Source: JACVRW01 sp963739095
GTDB taxonomy: Bacteria; Actinomycetota; Thermoleophilia; Solirubrobacterales; Thermoleophilaceae
DNA: 64,000 bases
NCBI GenBank assembly: GCA_963739095.1
Contig: CAVTZF010000020.1
Span: 62,001-126,000, forward strand
Direction: 5' to 3'
The position numbers and the translations under genes were made by a program. Below are positions 33,755-41,898 of this stretch, one piece after another. A model generated the notes under the pieces. That model ran no database searches and was not told the origin of the DNA. It worked only from the letters and a program-made list of their open reading frames with translations. How positions within the stretch are numbered: position 1 is the first letter of the stretch; each line of letters begins with the position of its first letter.

Positions 33755-34534
33755 CTAGCCGAGATCGTCGATCAGGTCGGCCACCGAGTCGACGATCAGT
33801 GACGGCCTGAACGGATGCCGCTCGGCGGCCGCGCGCGTGGCGACGCCGCTCAGCACGAGCACCGTCTTCAGGCCCGCCTCAAGGCCCGAGACGATGTCGG
33901 TGTCCATGCGGTCGCCGATCATCGCCGTGCTCTCCGAGTGTGCGTCGATCGAGTTCAGTGCCGAGCGCATCATCAGCGGGTTCGGCTTGCCGACGTAGTA
34001 GGGGTCGACGCCGGTGGCGCGGCTGATCAGCGCGGCGACAGAGCCCGTCGCCGGCAGCGGACCGTCCGGCGAGGGGCCGACGTTGTCGGGGTTGGTGGCG
34101 ATGAAGCGCGATCCCGCGGCGACGAGCTGGATCGCGCGCGTGATGCGCTCGAAGCTGTACGTGCGCGTCTCGCCGAGCACCACGTAGTCGGGATCGCGGT
34201 CGGTGATCGTGTAGCCGGCCCCATGCAGAGCGGTCGTCAGGCCCGCCTCGCCGACCACCCAGGCCGAGCCGCCCGGCCGCTGGTCCTCGAGGAAGCCGGC
34301 AGTGGCGAGCGCCGACGTCCAGATCGCCTCTTCGGGCAGATCGAGGCCGCTGCGCGCCAGGCGCGCGCGCAGGTCGCGGCGCGTGTACATGGAGTTGTTC
34401 GTCAGCACGAGGAACGGCAGCTCGAGCTCCCGGAGGCGGGCGATGAACTCGGCGGCGCCAGGGATCGCGGTCTCCTCGGTCACGAGCACCCCGTCCATGT
34501 CCATCAGCCAGGAGCTGATCTTCCGGTCAGACAT
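33755..34534 (-). CDS. HAD-IIA (NagD-like) phosphatase
   Basis: A 259-residue HAD hydrolase of subfamily IIA. Motif I is DMDGVL, motif II TNNS, the Lys motif GKPNP, and motif IV GDRMDTDI. The cap lies between motifs II and III. NagD-like enzymes dephosphorylate nucleoside monophosphates or sugar phosphates; the natural substrate cannot be told. I use ATG 34534, since the longer opening reads into the promoter of the divergent SGNH gene 28-40 bases away. Confidence 0.88.
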   Translation of the reverse strand: MSDRKISSWLMDMDGVLVTEETAIPGAAEFIARLRELELPFLVLTNNSMYTRRDLRARLARSGLDLPEEAIWTSALATAGFLEDQRPGGSAWVVGEAGLTTALHGAGYTITDRDPDYVVLGETRTYSFERITRAIQLVAAGSRFIATNPDNVGPSPDGPLPATGSVAALISRATGVDPYYVGKPNPLMMRSALNSIDAHSESTAMIGDRMDTDIVSGLEAGLKTVLVLSGVATRAAAERHPFRPSLIVDSVADLIDDLG

Positions 34535-34571
34535 GGGCCGCAGACTACGCACCGTGCTAGGAATGGGTGGC

Positions 34572-35357
34572 ATGGCCTACCAGCGCTACGTCGCAATCGG
34601 CGACAGCACGACGGAGGGGCTCATGGATCCGTATCCCGACGGGAGCGGCTATCGCGGCTGGGCCGACCGGCTCGCCGAGCGCATGGCGGCCGCCAGCCCC
34701 GGGCTCCTGTACGCCAACCTGGCGGTCCGCGGCAAGCTGGCCCGCCAGGTGCACGACGAGCAGCTCGCCGCAGCGCTCGCGCTCGAGCCCGACTTCGCCA
34801 CCGTGGTCGCCGGCCTGAACGACACGCTACGTCCCCAGTGCGACCTCGACGCGACCGCCGGTCACCTCGACGCGATGATCGGCGCGCTCACCGGGCAGGG
34901 CGCGACCGTCGCCACGATGGGCTTCCCCGACCCAGTGCCGATCAACCCGCTGGCGCGGGCGGCGCGCGCCCGCGTGTTCGCCTACAACGAGCGCGTGCGC
35001 GAGATCGCCCGCCGCCACGGGGCGCTGCTGATCGACTTCGAGCGCAACGCCGCCCCGCCGGACCCGCGCCTCTGGCACAGCGACCGCCTGCACGCCAATT
35101 CCGACGGCCACGCGCGCATCGCCGACGCCTTCGCCGAGGTCATGGGCCTCGAGGGCGCCGACCGCGCCTGGGCCGAGCCGCTGCCGCCGGCGCCGCCCTC
35201 GCGGGCGGTCACCGCGGTGACCGCCAACGCGGTCTGGGCCGTGAAGCACTTCGCACCGTGGGTGGTGCGCCGGATCCGCGGCGTCTCATCCGGCGACGGC
35301 CTGCCGCCCAAGCGGCCGGTGCTGGAGCTGGTGCGGCCGGAGGGGGTTGAGCGGTAG
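34572..35357 (+). CDS. SGNH/GDSL-family hydrolase
   Basis: A 261-residue SGNH hydrolase: block I AIGDSTTEG with the nucleophile Ser, block II NLAVRG, block III VVAGLNDTLR (GxND), and block V HSDRLHANSDGH with the catalytic Asp-His pair. It probably removes acyl or acetyl groups from lipids or sugars. No signal peptide is seen. ATG 34563 is a second possible start; GGGTGG immediately before 34572 mildly favours the later one. The gene is followed by two tandem structured repeats. Confidence 0.87.
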   Translation: MAYQRYVAIGDSTTEGLMDPYPDGSGYRGWADRLAERMAAASPGLLYANLAVRGKLARQVHDEQLAAALALEPDFATVVAGLNDTLRPQCDLDATAGHLDAMIGALTGQGATVATMGFPDPVPINPLARAARARVFAYNERVREIARRHGALLIDFERNAAPPDPRLWHSDRLHANSDGHARIADAFAEVMGLEGADRAWAEPLPPAPPSRAVTAVTANAVWAVKHFAPWVVRRIRGVSSGDGLPPKRPVLELVRPEGVER

Positions 35358-35390
35358 GCCCAGGGCGGCGCCTCGGCGGTGGCGCCCCGG

Positions 35391-35630
35391 CGGTGGCGCC
35401 GGGGCAGCGGGAGCTAGGCGGTAAAGGGGGGTGGGGGTGCTCGATCGGGGCCGGCTACCCCGCACGTTGCCGGATTGGTGGTCTCTACGACCAATAAGTC
35501 GGCAACGTAGGCGCCACTGTGGCGACTTAGTGTCGTGTGGCGACATCAAGTCGCCACAGTGGCGGTGATTTCCGGCGCGGGGACCATCCCCTTCACTGCT
35601 GTCGTTAGGCCGGCAGCAGGCGCCCCCCGA
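35391..35630. repeat. 240-bp structured repeat, unit 1
   Basis: First of two tandem 240-base units. The first 180 bases after 35401 differ from unit 2 at about 8 positions; the ends diverge more. It contains two large inverted repeats: one around 35464-35508 (ACGTTGCCG / CGGCAACGT arms with an inner ATTGGT / ACCAAT pair) and one of 24-bp arms at about 35512-35564 with 22 of 24 pairs and a 5-base loop. No start codon or Shine-Dalgarno supports the open minus-strand frame through it. Confidence 0.85.
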
Positions 35631-35870
35631 CAGTGGCGCCGGGGCAGCCGGAGCTAGGCGGTAAAGGGGGGTGGGGGTGCTCGATCGCGCCCGGCTACGC
35701 CGCACGTTGCCGGATTGGTGGTCTCTACGACCAATGAGTCGGCAACGTAGGCGCCACTGTGGCGACTTAGTGTCGTCTGGCGACATCAAGTTGCCACAGT
35801 GGCGGTGATTTCCGGCGCGTGACGCCACCCCCTTCACTGCCGCCGTTAGCCCGGCCCCAGGCGCCGCCCC
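35631..35870. repeat. 240-bp structured repeat, unit 2
   Basis: Second unit. Hairpin A has arms 35704-35712 and 35740-35748 with an inner 6-bp stem (35714-35719 and 35730-35735). Hairpin B has arms 35752-35775 and 35781-35804, pairing at 21 of 24 positions. It ends directly at the stop codon of the convergent quinone oxidoreductase. A diverged third copy lies in the other orientation near 51750-51960. Confidence 0.85.
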
Positions 35871-35871
35871 G

Positions 35872-36858
35872 CTACCGCACCTCCAGCACGACCTTCCCCG
35901 TCGCCCCGCGGGAATCCAGCAGCTCCAGTGCATCGGCCGCGGCCGACAGCGGAAAGCGCGCCCCCACGATCGGCCGCACGTAGCCCTCCGCGGCCAGTAG
36001 CCCGACCTCCGAACCGATCGAGCGGGTCACGTCCGGCTTCGAGTACACGAACGCGCCCCAGCCGGCGCCCACGACGTCGATGTTGTTCAGCAGCAGCCGG
36101 TTCACGCGGACCTCCGGGATCGAGCCGCCGGTGAAGCCGACGACCACGCAGCGGCCTCCCTCGCGCAGCGAGCGCAGGTTGTCCGTGAAGCGGTCGCCGC
36201 CGACGGGGTCGATCACGATGTCGACACCCCCGCCTGAGAGCTCTTTCACCTGGTCCTTCCACGGGCCATCGGAGCGAACCACCTCGTCGGCGCCGGCCTC
36301 GCGGGCGACCCGCTCCTTCTCGTCGGAAGAGACCACCCCGATCGTGCGCGCGCCGAGGCCCTTCGCCACCTGCAGCGCGGCCGTGCCGATACCACCGGCC
36401 GCGCCCTGGACGAGCACCGTCTCGCCCGGCGAGTAGCGGCCGCGCATCACGAGCGAGAAGTACGCCGTGTGGTAGTTGAGGACGAGCCCCGCACCCTGCG
36501 CGAAGTCGAGCCCGTCATCCAGCGGGAACACGTAGGGCTCGGGCGCCACCACCGTCTCGGCGAAGCCGCCCAGCATGCAGAAGGCCGCCACGCGGTCGCC
36601 CTCCGATACAGCCGCGCCGTCCGGCGCGCTGATGACCACGCCGCCCACCTCGCTGCCGGGCACGAACGGGAGGTCCGGCTTCATCTGGTACTCGCCGCGC
36701 GTCTGCAGCAGCTCCGGGAACGAGACGCCCGCCGCATGCACCTCGACCAGGACGCCGCGGCCGGGCGTCATGAAGTGGGACGCCTCGGGGTCGGGCAGCT
36801 CGACCTCGCGCAGCGCGTCGCGCGGGCCCGTCAGCTCGGCAATCTGGATCGCCCTCAT
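35872..36858 (-). CDS. Quinone oxidoreductase-like MDR protein (zinc-independent)
   Basis: A 328-residue medium-chain dehydrogenase/reductase of the NADPH:quinone reductase group. PFVPGSEVGGVV and VLVQGAAGGIGTAALQVAK (nucleotide loop) are typical, and the zinc-ligand cysteines of alcohol dehydrogenases are absent. It would reduce quinones or enoyl compounds with NADPH. Its ATG overlaps the stop of the upstream sulfatase gene (ATGA), so the two are co-translated, an unusual pairing. Confidence 0.87.
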   Translation of the reverse strand: MRAIQIAELTGPRDALREVELPDPEASHFMTPGRGVLVEVHAAGVSFPELLQTRGEYQMKPDLPFVPGSEVGGVVISAPDGAAVSEGDRVAAFCMLGGFAETVVAPEPYVFPLDDGLDFAQGAGLVLNYHTAYFSLVMRGRYSPGETVLVQGAAGGIGTAALQVAKGLGARTIGVVSSDEKERVAREAGADEVVRSDGPWKDQVKELSGGGVDIVIDPVGGDRFTDNLRSLREGGRCVVVGFTGGSIPEVRVNRLLLNNIDVVGAGWGAFVYSKPDVTRSIGSEVGLLAAEGYVRPIVGARFPLSAAADALELLDSRGATGKVVLEVR

Positions 36859-38363
36859 GGGCGCGGCAGACTAACCGGCAGCGCGGGGCGCGGGAGTTTC
36901 CCCGCGGTCGCGCGGCAGCTCGCGCCCGCGCAGATGCGCAGATTCGTGAGCCGTGCCTCCAGCTCCGCGCGCACCGCCGCGTAGGCGGGCGACCTGTGCA
37001 CACTGTGCAGCTGGTAGGGGTCGAGGCGCAGGTCGTAGAGCTCACGCGCCCCCGCGCGGTGCTCCGCGTAGACGTAGCGCGGAGTGCGGATGCCGTCGTA
37101 GTCGAGCCCCAGCCGGTCGCCGCCCTCGAGCAGCAGGTAGTCGCGCCAGCGCGGAACCGGTCCGCGCGCCAGCGGCAGCAGCGAGCGCCCGTCGAGCTCC
37201 GGCCGCGGCGGCAGGCCGGCTGCCTCGAGGATCGTCGGCGCGAGGTCGACGTTGCCGACGATCCGGCTTGGCCGGCGTCCCGGCGTGATCCCGGGCCCGC
37301 GCATCAGCAGCGGAACCCGGATCGCAGGCTCGTAGACCTGTGCCTTGCCGCTCCAGATCCGGTGCTCGCCGTGGAAGAAGCCGTTGTCCGAGGTGAAGAT
37401 CACGAGCGTGTTCTCGAGCTCGCCGGACTGGCGCAGCGCGTCGATGATCTCGTCCACGCCGTCATCGACCGACAGCAGCGACTCGAGCCGCTGGTGGTAC
37501 TTCTGCCGGATCAGGTCGGTGCGTGCCGGGGTGAGGCGCGGCAGCCGCCTGATGCGTGGCGGCTTGTCCGAGACGTTGCGCTCGCTGAAGCCCGGCGGCC
37601 GTGGCAGCGGCTCGCCGGCGAACGCGCCGCGGTGGCGTGGTGCCACGGCCGGGGTGGCGACGCCGGGCGGATCGCCCGGCTCGGCCGGCCCGCCGGTGTG
37701 CGGCGCGAGGAAGCCGACGGAGAGGAAGAAGGGCGCGTCCGACGGGGCGAGGTCGTCGATCAGCTCGGAGGCCCGGCGCGACATGAAGTCGGTGGCGTAG
37801 AGGTCGGGGTCGCGGTCGCGCCCGTAGGTCTCGAGCCGTCCGTTCTCGTTGACCGTGTAGCCCCAGTAGCGGTAGGTCTCGCGGCCCGTGGTGGCGTGCC
37901 ACTCGTCCCAGCCGGGCGGGACCTCCGTCGGGTTCACGTCCCCGTAGCCGTTCAGGAACTTGCCGAGATGGGCCGTCCGGTAGCCCGCGGCCTGGAGCCA
38001 CAGCGGCAGCCAGCTCGAGGTGTCGAGCCGGTCGTAGCTGCCGAACGGCAGCGTGTTCGACAGCACGCCGTGGTTATGGGCGTACTGGCCGGTGAAGAAG
38101 GTCGCGCGCGACGGGCAGCAGCGCGGATAGCTGACGAAGCTGTTCGTGAACGTGACGCCCTCCGCCCCGATCAGCTCACGCGTCCACGGCATCGTCCACA
38201 TCGAATCGGCGGTCTGGTCGTCGGTCATCAGAACGACCACGTTCGGCTGCTGCGCCGAGGCGACGACGGGCGCAGTTGCAAAGATCACGCCCAGCAGCAC
38301 CGCGGCGAGAGCCGCAACGCCCAGCCGGAAGCGGTGTTGCGCTGAACAGTGAGGAGCAGACAC
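36855..38363 (-). CDS. Secreted sulfatase
   Basis: A sulfatase of about 502 residues, exported through a signal peptide (FRLGVAALAAVLLGVIFATA to about residue 37). It opens with NVVVLMTDDQ (metal Asp pair). The formylglycine motif CCPSR at 82-86 is intact, with Cys82 the residue to be oxidised by a formylglycine-generating enzyme. VIFTSDNGFFHGEH supplies the second metal site. The substrate is a sulfate ester, unknown. The start is uncertain: GTG 38363 gives a complete signal peptide but lacks a clear Shine-Dalgarno, and it overlaps the divergent gene by 15 bases. Confidence 0.88.
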   Translation of the reverse strand: MSAPHCSAQHRFRLGVAALAAVLLGVIFATAPVVASAQQPNVVVLMTDDQTADSMWTMPWTRELIGAEGVTFTNSFVSYPRCCPSRATFFTGQYAHNHGVLSNTLPFGSYDRLDTSSWLPLWLQAAGYRTAHLGKFLNGYGDVNPTEVPPGWDEWHATTGRETYRYWGYTVNENGRLETYGRDRDPDLYATDFMSRRASELIDDLAPSDAPFFLSVGFLAPHTGGPAEPGDPPGVATPAVAPRHRGAFAGEPLPRPPGFSERNVSDKPPRIRRLPRLTPARTDLIRQKYHQRLESLLSVDDGVDEIIDALRQSGELENTLVIFTSDNGFFHGEHRIWSGKAQVYEPAIRVPLLMRGPGITPGRRPSRIVGNVDLAPTILEAAGLPPRPELDGRSLLPLARGPVPRWRDYLLLEGGDRLGLDYDGIRTPRYVYAEHRAGARELYDLRLDPYQLHSVHRSPAYAAVRAELEARLTNLRICAGASCRATAGKLPRPALPVSLPRP

Positions 38364-39908
38364 GAAAGAGAAGGCGAGGCCGAGGCCCCCGAACACCTTA
38401 GGGAATTCGGGCGCCGGGACCTCCTCAAGAGCGCGGGCCTTGGCGCCGCGGCGCTCGGCCTGAGCGGCTGCGGGCTCGCCGACGCGTTCAACTCCGATTC
38501 GGAGGCGAAGCGCAGTCAGCCGCGCAACATCGTCCTGATCGTGATCGACACGCTGCGGCCGGATCACGTCGGAGCCTACGGCGGGAGCGCGCGCACGCCC
38601 AACCTGAACGCGCTCGCGCAGGAGAGCCTGCGCTTCACGCGCGTCTACCCCGAGGCGATGGCGACGGTCCCGGCACGGCGCTCGATCATGACCGCTCGCC
38701 GCGTCTATCCGTTCGACGAGTGGCATCCCTGGTACGGGATGGCGAAGCGCCCCGGCTGGCAGCCGCTGCCGCCCGGCACGGAGAACATCGGGACGATCAT
38801 GAAGCGGCGCGGCTACTGGACCGCCTACGTCAGCGACAACCCGTTCCTGAGTCACTCCGCCCCGTTCGAGCCCTTCCGCCGGACCTGGGACCGCTACGTG
38901 CCGGTCCTCGGCCAGCGCGGCGAGCGCCGCGACGCGCACAACGTGCCGAGGAGCGAGGCCGTCCGCCGGCTGCCGCCGATCATGCGCGAGGAGCATCTGA
39001 TCTGGCGCGTGCGCCAGTTCCTCGCCGACAACGGGCGCGGCGTCGACGAGACCCAGCACGCGGCCGCCCGGGTGTTCAAGTGGGGCGAGAAGGTCATGCG
39101 CCAGGCGGGCAGCCACAAGCCGTTCCTGCTCGTGGTCGACTCGTTCTCGCCGCACGAGCTGTGGGCACCGCCACGCAAGTACCTCGACATGTACACCGAC
39201 AGCGAGATACCGGGCATCGCCGACGTCCGTTACCGCAACTCGGACTACCTCACGAAGGAGCAGATCCGGCTCGTCAAGGCCACGTACGCCGCCTGCCTGA
39301 CGATGGTCGACACCTGGCTCGGCCACTTCCTGCGTGAGCTGAAGAGGCAGGGCCGCGACAAGGACACCGTCGTCGGCCTGGTCTCCGATCACGGCGTGTT
39401 CCTGGGCGAGCACGAGCTCACCGGCAAGTCGGACAGCTACCTGTTCGAGGAGCTGATCCACGTGCCGCTGATGTTGCGCTCGCCCGACGGCCGCTCGGCG
39501 GGCAAGAAGAGCGACTACTTCGCGACGACCGTCGACATGGGGCCGACGCTCATGAGCATGGCCGGCCACGAGCCCCCGGAGAGCCTCGACGGGATCGACC
39601 TGTCGCCGCTACTCAACGGCAACAAGCCGGCCGCCGAGCGTCCCTTCGCCTACGGCGGCTACGCGAATTTCTCGTTCGTACGCGAGGACCGCTGGAAGCT
39701 GATCGCGCGCAACGACACGTCCTGGAACATGCTCTTCGACATGGAGGCCGACCCGCACGAGCGCCGCGAGCTCTCGAAGCAACACCCCGAGGTCGTGCGG
39801 CGGCTGTGGAAGCAGCTGATCGAGAAAATCCACTCCCGCCCGCCGCGCTACAGCAAGGCGTTCATGGACTCGACGCCGCGCGAGCCACCGAAGACCTGGT
39901 ACCAGTAA
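38349..39908 (+). CDS. Tat-exported lipoprotein of the sulfatase superfamily with Thr at the nucleophile position
   Basis: A 519-residue protein. GRRDLLKSAGLGAAALGLSG then Cys41 combines a twin-arginine motif with a lipobox, so it is probably a Tat lipoprotein anchored outside. The core is sulfatase/alkaline-phosphatase-like: NIVLIVIDTLRPDHVGAYG and VGLVSDHGVFLGEH bind metal. Where sulfatases have CxPxR, this has TVPAR (Thr106-Arg110). It therefore cannot form formylglycine; Thr nucleophiles occur in phosphotransferases and phosphodiesterases of this superfamily. It diverges from the normal sulfatase gene. Confidence 0.8.
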   Translation: MRSRHEREGEAEAPEHLREFGRRDLLKSAGLGAAALGLSGCGLADAFNSDSEAKRSQPRNIVLIVIDTLRPDHVGAYGGSARTPNLNALAQESLRFTRVYPEAMATVPARRSIMTARRVYPFDEWHPWYGMAKRPGWQPLPPGTENIGTIMKRRGYWTAYVSDNPFLSHSAPFEPFRRTWDRYVPVLGQRGERRDAHNVPRSEAVRRLPPIMREEHLIWRVRQFLADNGRGVDETQHAAARVFKWGEKVMRQAGSHKPFLLVVDSFSPHELWAPPRKYLDMYTDSEIPGIADVRYRNSDYLTKEQIRLVKATYAACLTMVDTWLGHFLRELKRQGRDKDTVVGLVSDHGVFLGEHELTGKSDSYLFEELIHVPLMLRSPDGRSAGKKSDYFATTVDMGPTLMSMAGHEPPESLDGIDLSPLLNGNKPAAERPFAYGGYANFSFVREDRWKLIARNDTSWNMLFDMEADPHERRELSKQHPEVVRRLWKQLIEKIHSRPPRYSKAFMDSTPREPPKTWYQ

Positions 39909-39912
39909 GCCT

Positions 39913-40908
39913 GTGAACCGGACCGCCGAGGTGTCGAACGCCCGCCGGGTGCTCGTGCTGGCCGCGGGCGGGACCATCTCGATGACGGGGGAGGCGGGCG
40001 CCGTTCCCAAGCTCGACGGCGCCAGCCTGATCGCCGACGTGCCCGGACTCGCCGCCTTCACGGGCCTCCGTAGCCGGACGGTTTTCAACAAGCCGAGCGC
40101 CCACCTCAGCCTGGAGGACCAGCTCGAGGTGTGCCGCCAGGCACGCGACGTGGCGCGCAAGGGCACCGGCGTCGTCGTGACCCACGGCACCGACTCGCTC
40201 GAGGAGACCTCGATGCTGTGCGACATCCTCCACGACGCCGACGCGCCGATCGTGTTCACCGGGGCGATCCGGCCAGCCTCGGCGCCTGGAGCGGACGGCC
40301 CGGCGAACCTCGTCGACGCGGTGAGCGTCGCCGCGAGCGCCGAGGCTGCAGGGATGGGCGTGCTCGTCTGCTTCGGTGGCGAGATCCATCACGCGCGCGG
40401 AGTGCGCAAGACCGACACGGTCTCGCTCGTCGCCTTTTCCTCACCCCAGACCGGACCGCTCGGCCGCGTGACCGAGGGCCATCCGATCATCTGGTCGCGC
40501 TTCCCCCGCAACCCGCCGCTCGACCCGCCCAGCCTCGACCGGTCGGTGCTCGTCGTGCCGACGGCCGCAGGCGACGACGGCACGCTTGCTCGAGCAGCGC
40601 TCGGAACCGACCCGGACGGGGTGGTCATCGGCACGCTCGGCGCCGGGCACCTGGCGCCGCCCGTGCTCGAGCTGTGGGCCGAGGCAGCCGAGCGCATTCC
40701 GATCGTCGCCTACTGCCGTCCCGAGCGTGGCGTGATCCTCTCGGCGACGTACGGCTACAAGGGCTCGGAGCAGGACCTGCGCGACACAGCGATCATCCCC
40801 GCCGGCTTTCTCTCGCCCCAGGCCGCGCGCATGAAGCTGCTGGCCTGCCTTGCGGCGGACATGTCGATCGAAGAGGTGCGCTGGGCGTTCAGCCAGGACG
40901 ACGGCTAG
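39913..40908 (+). CDS. L-asparaginase (type I/II fold)
   Basis: A 331-residue asparaginase. Nucleophile Thr21 is in LAAGGTISMT, and the second signature THGTDSLEE has Thr93-Asp94. RPASAPGADGPANLVDAVSVA and the C-terminal GYKGSEQDL segment fit the family. It hydrolyses asparagine to aspartate and ammonia; no signal peptide is evident, so a cytoplasmic enzyme is likely. It begins with GTG four bases after the preceding gene and shares stop-codon bases with the convergent GFA gene. Confidence 0.9.
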   Translation: MNRTAEVSNARRVLVLAAGGTISMTGEAGAVPKLDGASLIADVPGLAAFTGLRSRTVFNKPSAHLSLEDQLEVCRQARDVARKGTGVVVTHGTDSLEETSMLCDILHDADAPIVFTGAIRPASAPGADGPANLVDAVSVAASAEAAGMGVLVCFGGEIHHARGVRKTDTVSLVAFSSPQTGPLGRVTEGHPIIWSRFPRNPPLDPPSLDRSVLVVPTAAGDDGTLARAALGTDPDGVVIGTLGAGHLAPPVLELWAEAAERIPIVAYCRPERGVILSATYGYKGSEQDLRDTAIIPAGFLSPQAARMKLLACLAADMSIEEVRWAFSQDDG

Positions 40909-41288
40909 GTCGCGGGCAGCGAAGGATCCAGCTCGTAGTAGTCGCTCGCCTGGTGGGTGTAGATCTGGATCGTCGTGCGCAGGCCGGTGGGGGGGTCGAG
41001 CGTGCCCGCCGAGATGCTGATCGTGTCCCTGTCGGGCGCGTCCCAGAACAGGCTCGACCCGCACTCGCCGCAGAAGCCCCGGCGCGCGTGGGCGTCGCTG
41101 TCGGGGCTCTCGACCCAGCGCAGGCCGCGATCCTCGGTGAGGCGCAGCCGCTCGCGCGGAGCCGACGTCATCGCGCAGACATGCCCGTGCCAGCGCCGGC
41201 ATTCGACGCAATGGCACAGTTCGACGTCACGGAGCTTCCCGTCGACTTCGTAGCGAACAGCTCCGCACAGGCAACGACCGGTGGCCAT
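40905..41288 (-). CDS. GFA-family zinc protein
   Basis: A 127-residue member of the glutathione-dependent formaldehyde-activating (GFA) family. CLCGAVRYEV, CHCVECRRWHG and FCGECGSSLFW provide the zinc cysteines in the usual order. Many family members are not true S-hydroxymethylglutathione synthases, so catalytic function is uncertain. It starts 36 bases from the divergent HD gene. Confidence 0.85.
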   Translation of the reverse strand: MATGRCLCGAVRYEVDGKLRDVELCHCVECRRWHGHVCAMTSAPRERLRLTEDRGLRWVESPDSDAHARRGFCGECGSSLFWDAPDRDTISISAGTLDPPTGLRTTIQIYTHQASDYYELDPSLPAT

Positions 41289-41324
41289 GTCCTACGAACT
41301 GTCCCAGACCGGTAGCTTGGCCGC

Positions 41325-41891
41325 ATGGAGACCGTCTCATTCCGCCGCATGGACGAGGCGACGGCCGCGGACTACGAGCTCCTCGGCCGCTACGAGGACG
41401 AGATGCTGCAGGCGCTGCCCGACCGGATGCTCGAGGCCGTCGAGGCGCTCGACAGGTCCTACGGCGGCTACAAAGTCACCCGCAAGGAGCACTCGCTCCA
41501 ATCCGCCACGCGCGCCTTCCGCGACGGCCGCGGCGACGAGTACGTGGTCGCTGCGCTCCTCCACGACGTCGGCGACGTGCTCGCTCCGCACACCCACGGC
41601 GAGATGATGGACGCGGTTCTGAAGCCGTTCGTGTCCGAGGAGATCCGCTGGGTCGTCTCTCACCACGGCGTCTTTCAGGAGTACTACTACGGGCACCTCA
41701 CGGGTGGCGACCGCAACGCCCGTGAGCGCTACCGCGGCCACCCCTGGTTCGACGCCTGCGCCGAGTTCTGCGAGCGCTACGACCAGAACTGCTTCGACCC
41801 TGACTACGAGTCGCTGCCGCTCGACTTCTTCGCGCCGATTGTCCGCCGGGTGTTCGCGGAGCCGCGCTACCTCGAGCACGGCCCCGCGTAA
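41325..41891 (+). CDS. HD-domain protein, possibly an HD-type diiron oxygenase
   Basis: A 188-residue HD-fold protein: KEHSLQSA, LLHDVGDVLAP and SHHGVFQEYYYG give the H...HD...H metal ligands. Proteins of this length and layout are related to PhnZ/TmpB-type diiron oxygenases and to small phosphohydrolases, and sequence alone does not separate them. It lies next to the betaine transporter genes, convergent with them, so an oxygenase acting on a quaternary-amine compound is conceivable but unproven. Predicted start is close to the divergent GFA promoter. Confidence 0.7.
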   Translation: METVSFRRMDEATAADYELLGRYEDEMLQALPDRMLEAVEALDRSYGGYKVTRKEHSLQSATRAFRDGRGDEYVVAALLHDVGDVLAPHTHGEMMDAVLKPFVSEEIRWVVSHHGVFQEYYYGHLTGGDRNARERYRGHPWFDACAEFCERYDQNCFDPDYESLPLDFFAPIVRRVFAEPRYLEHGPA

Positions 41892-41898
41892 ACCCTCG

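Noticed and set aside
35286..35933. Minus-strand frame of 215 codons running through both 240-bp repeats
   Set aside because: It covers the repeats and parts of both neighbouring genes, has no Shine-Dalgarno, and its internal repetition simply mirrors the DNA repeats.
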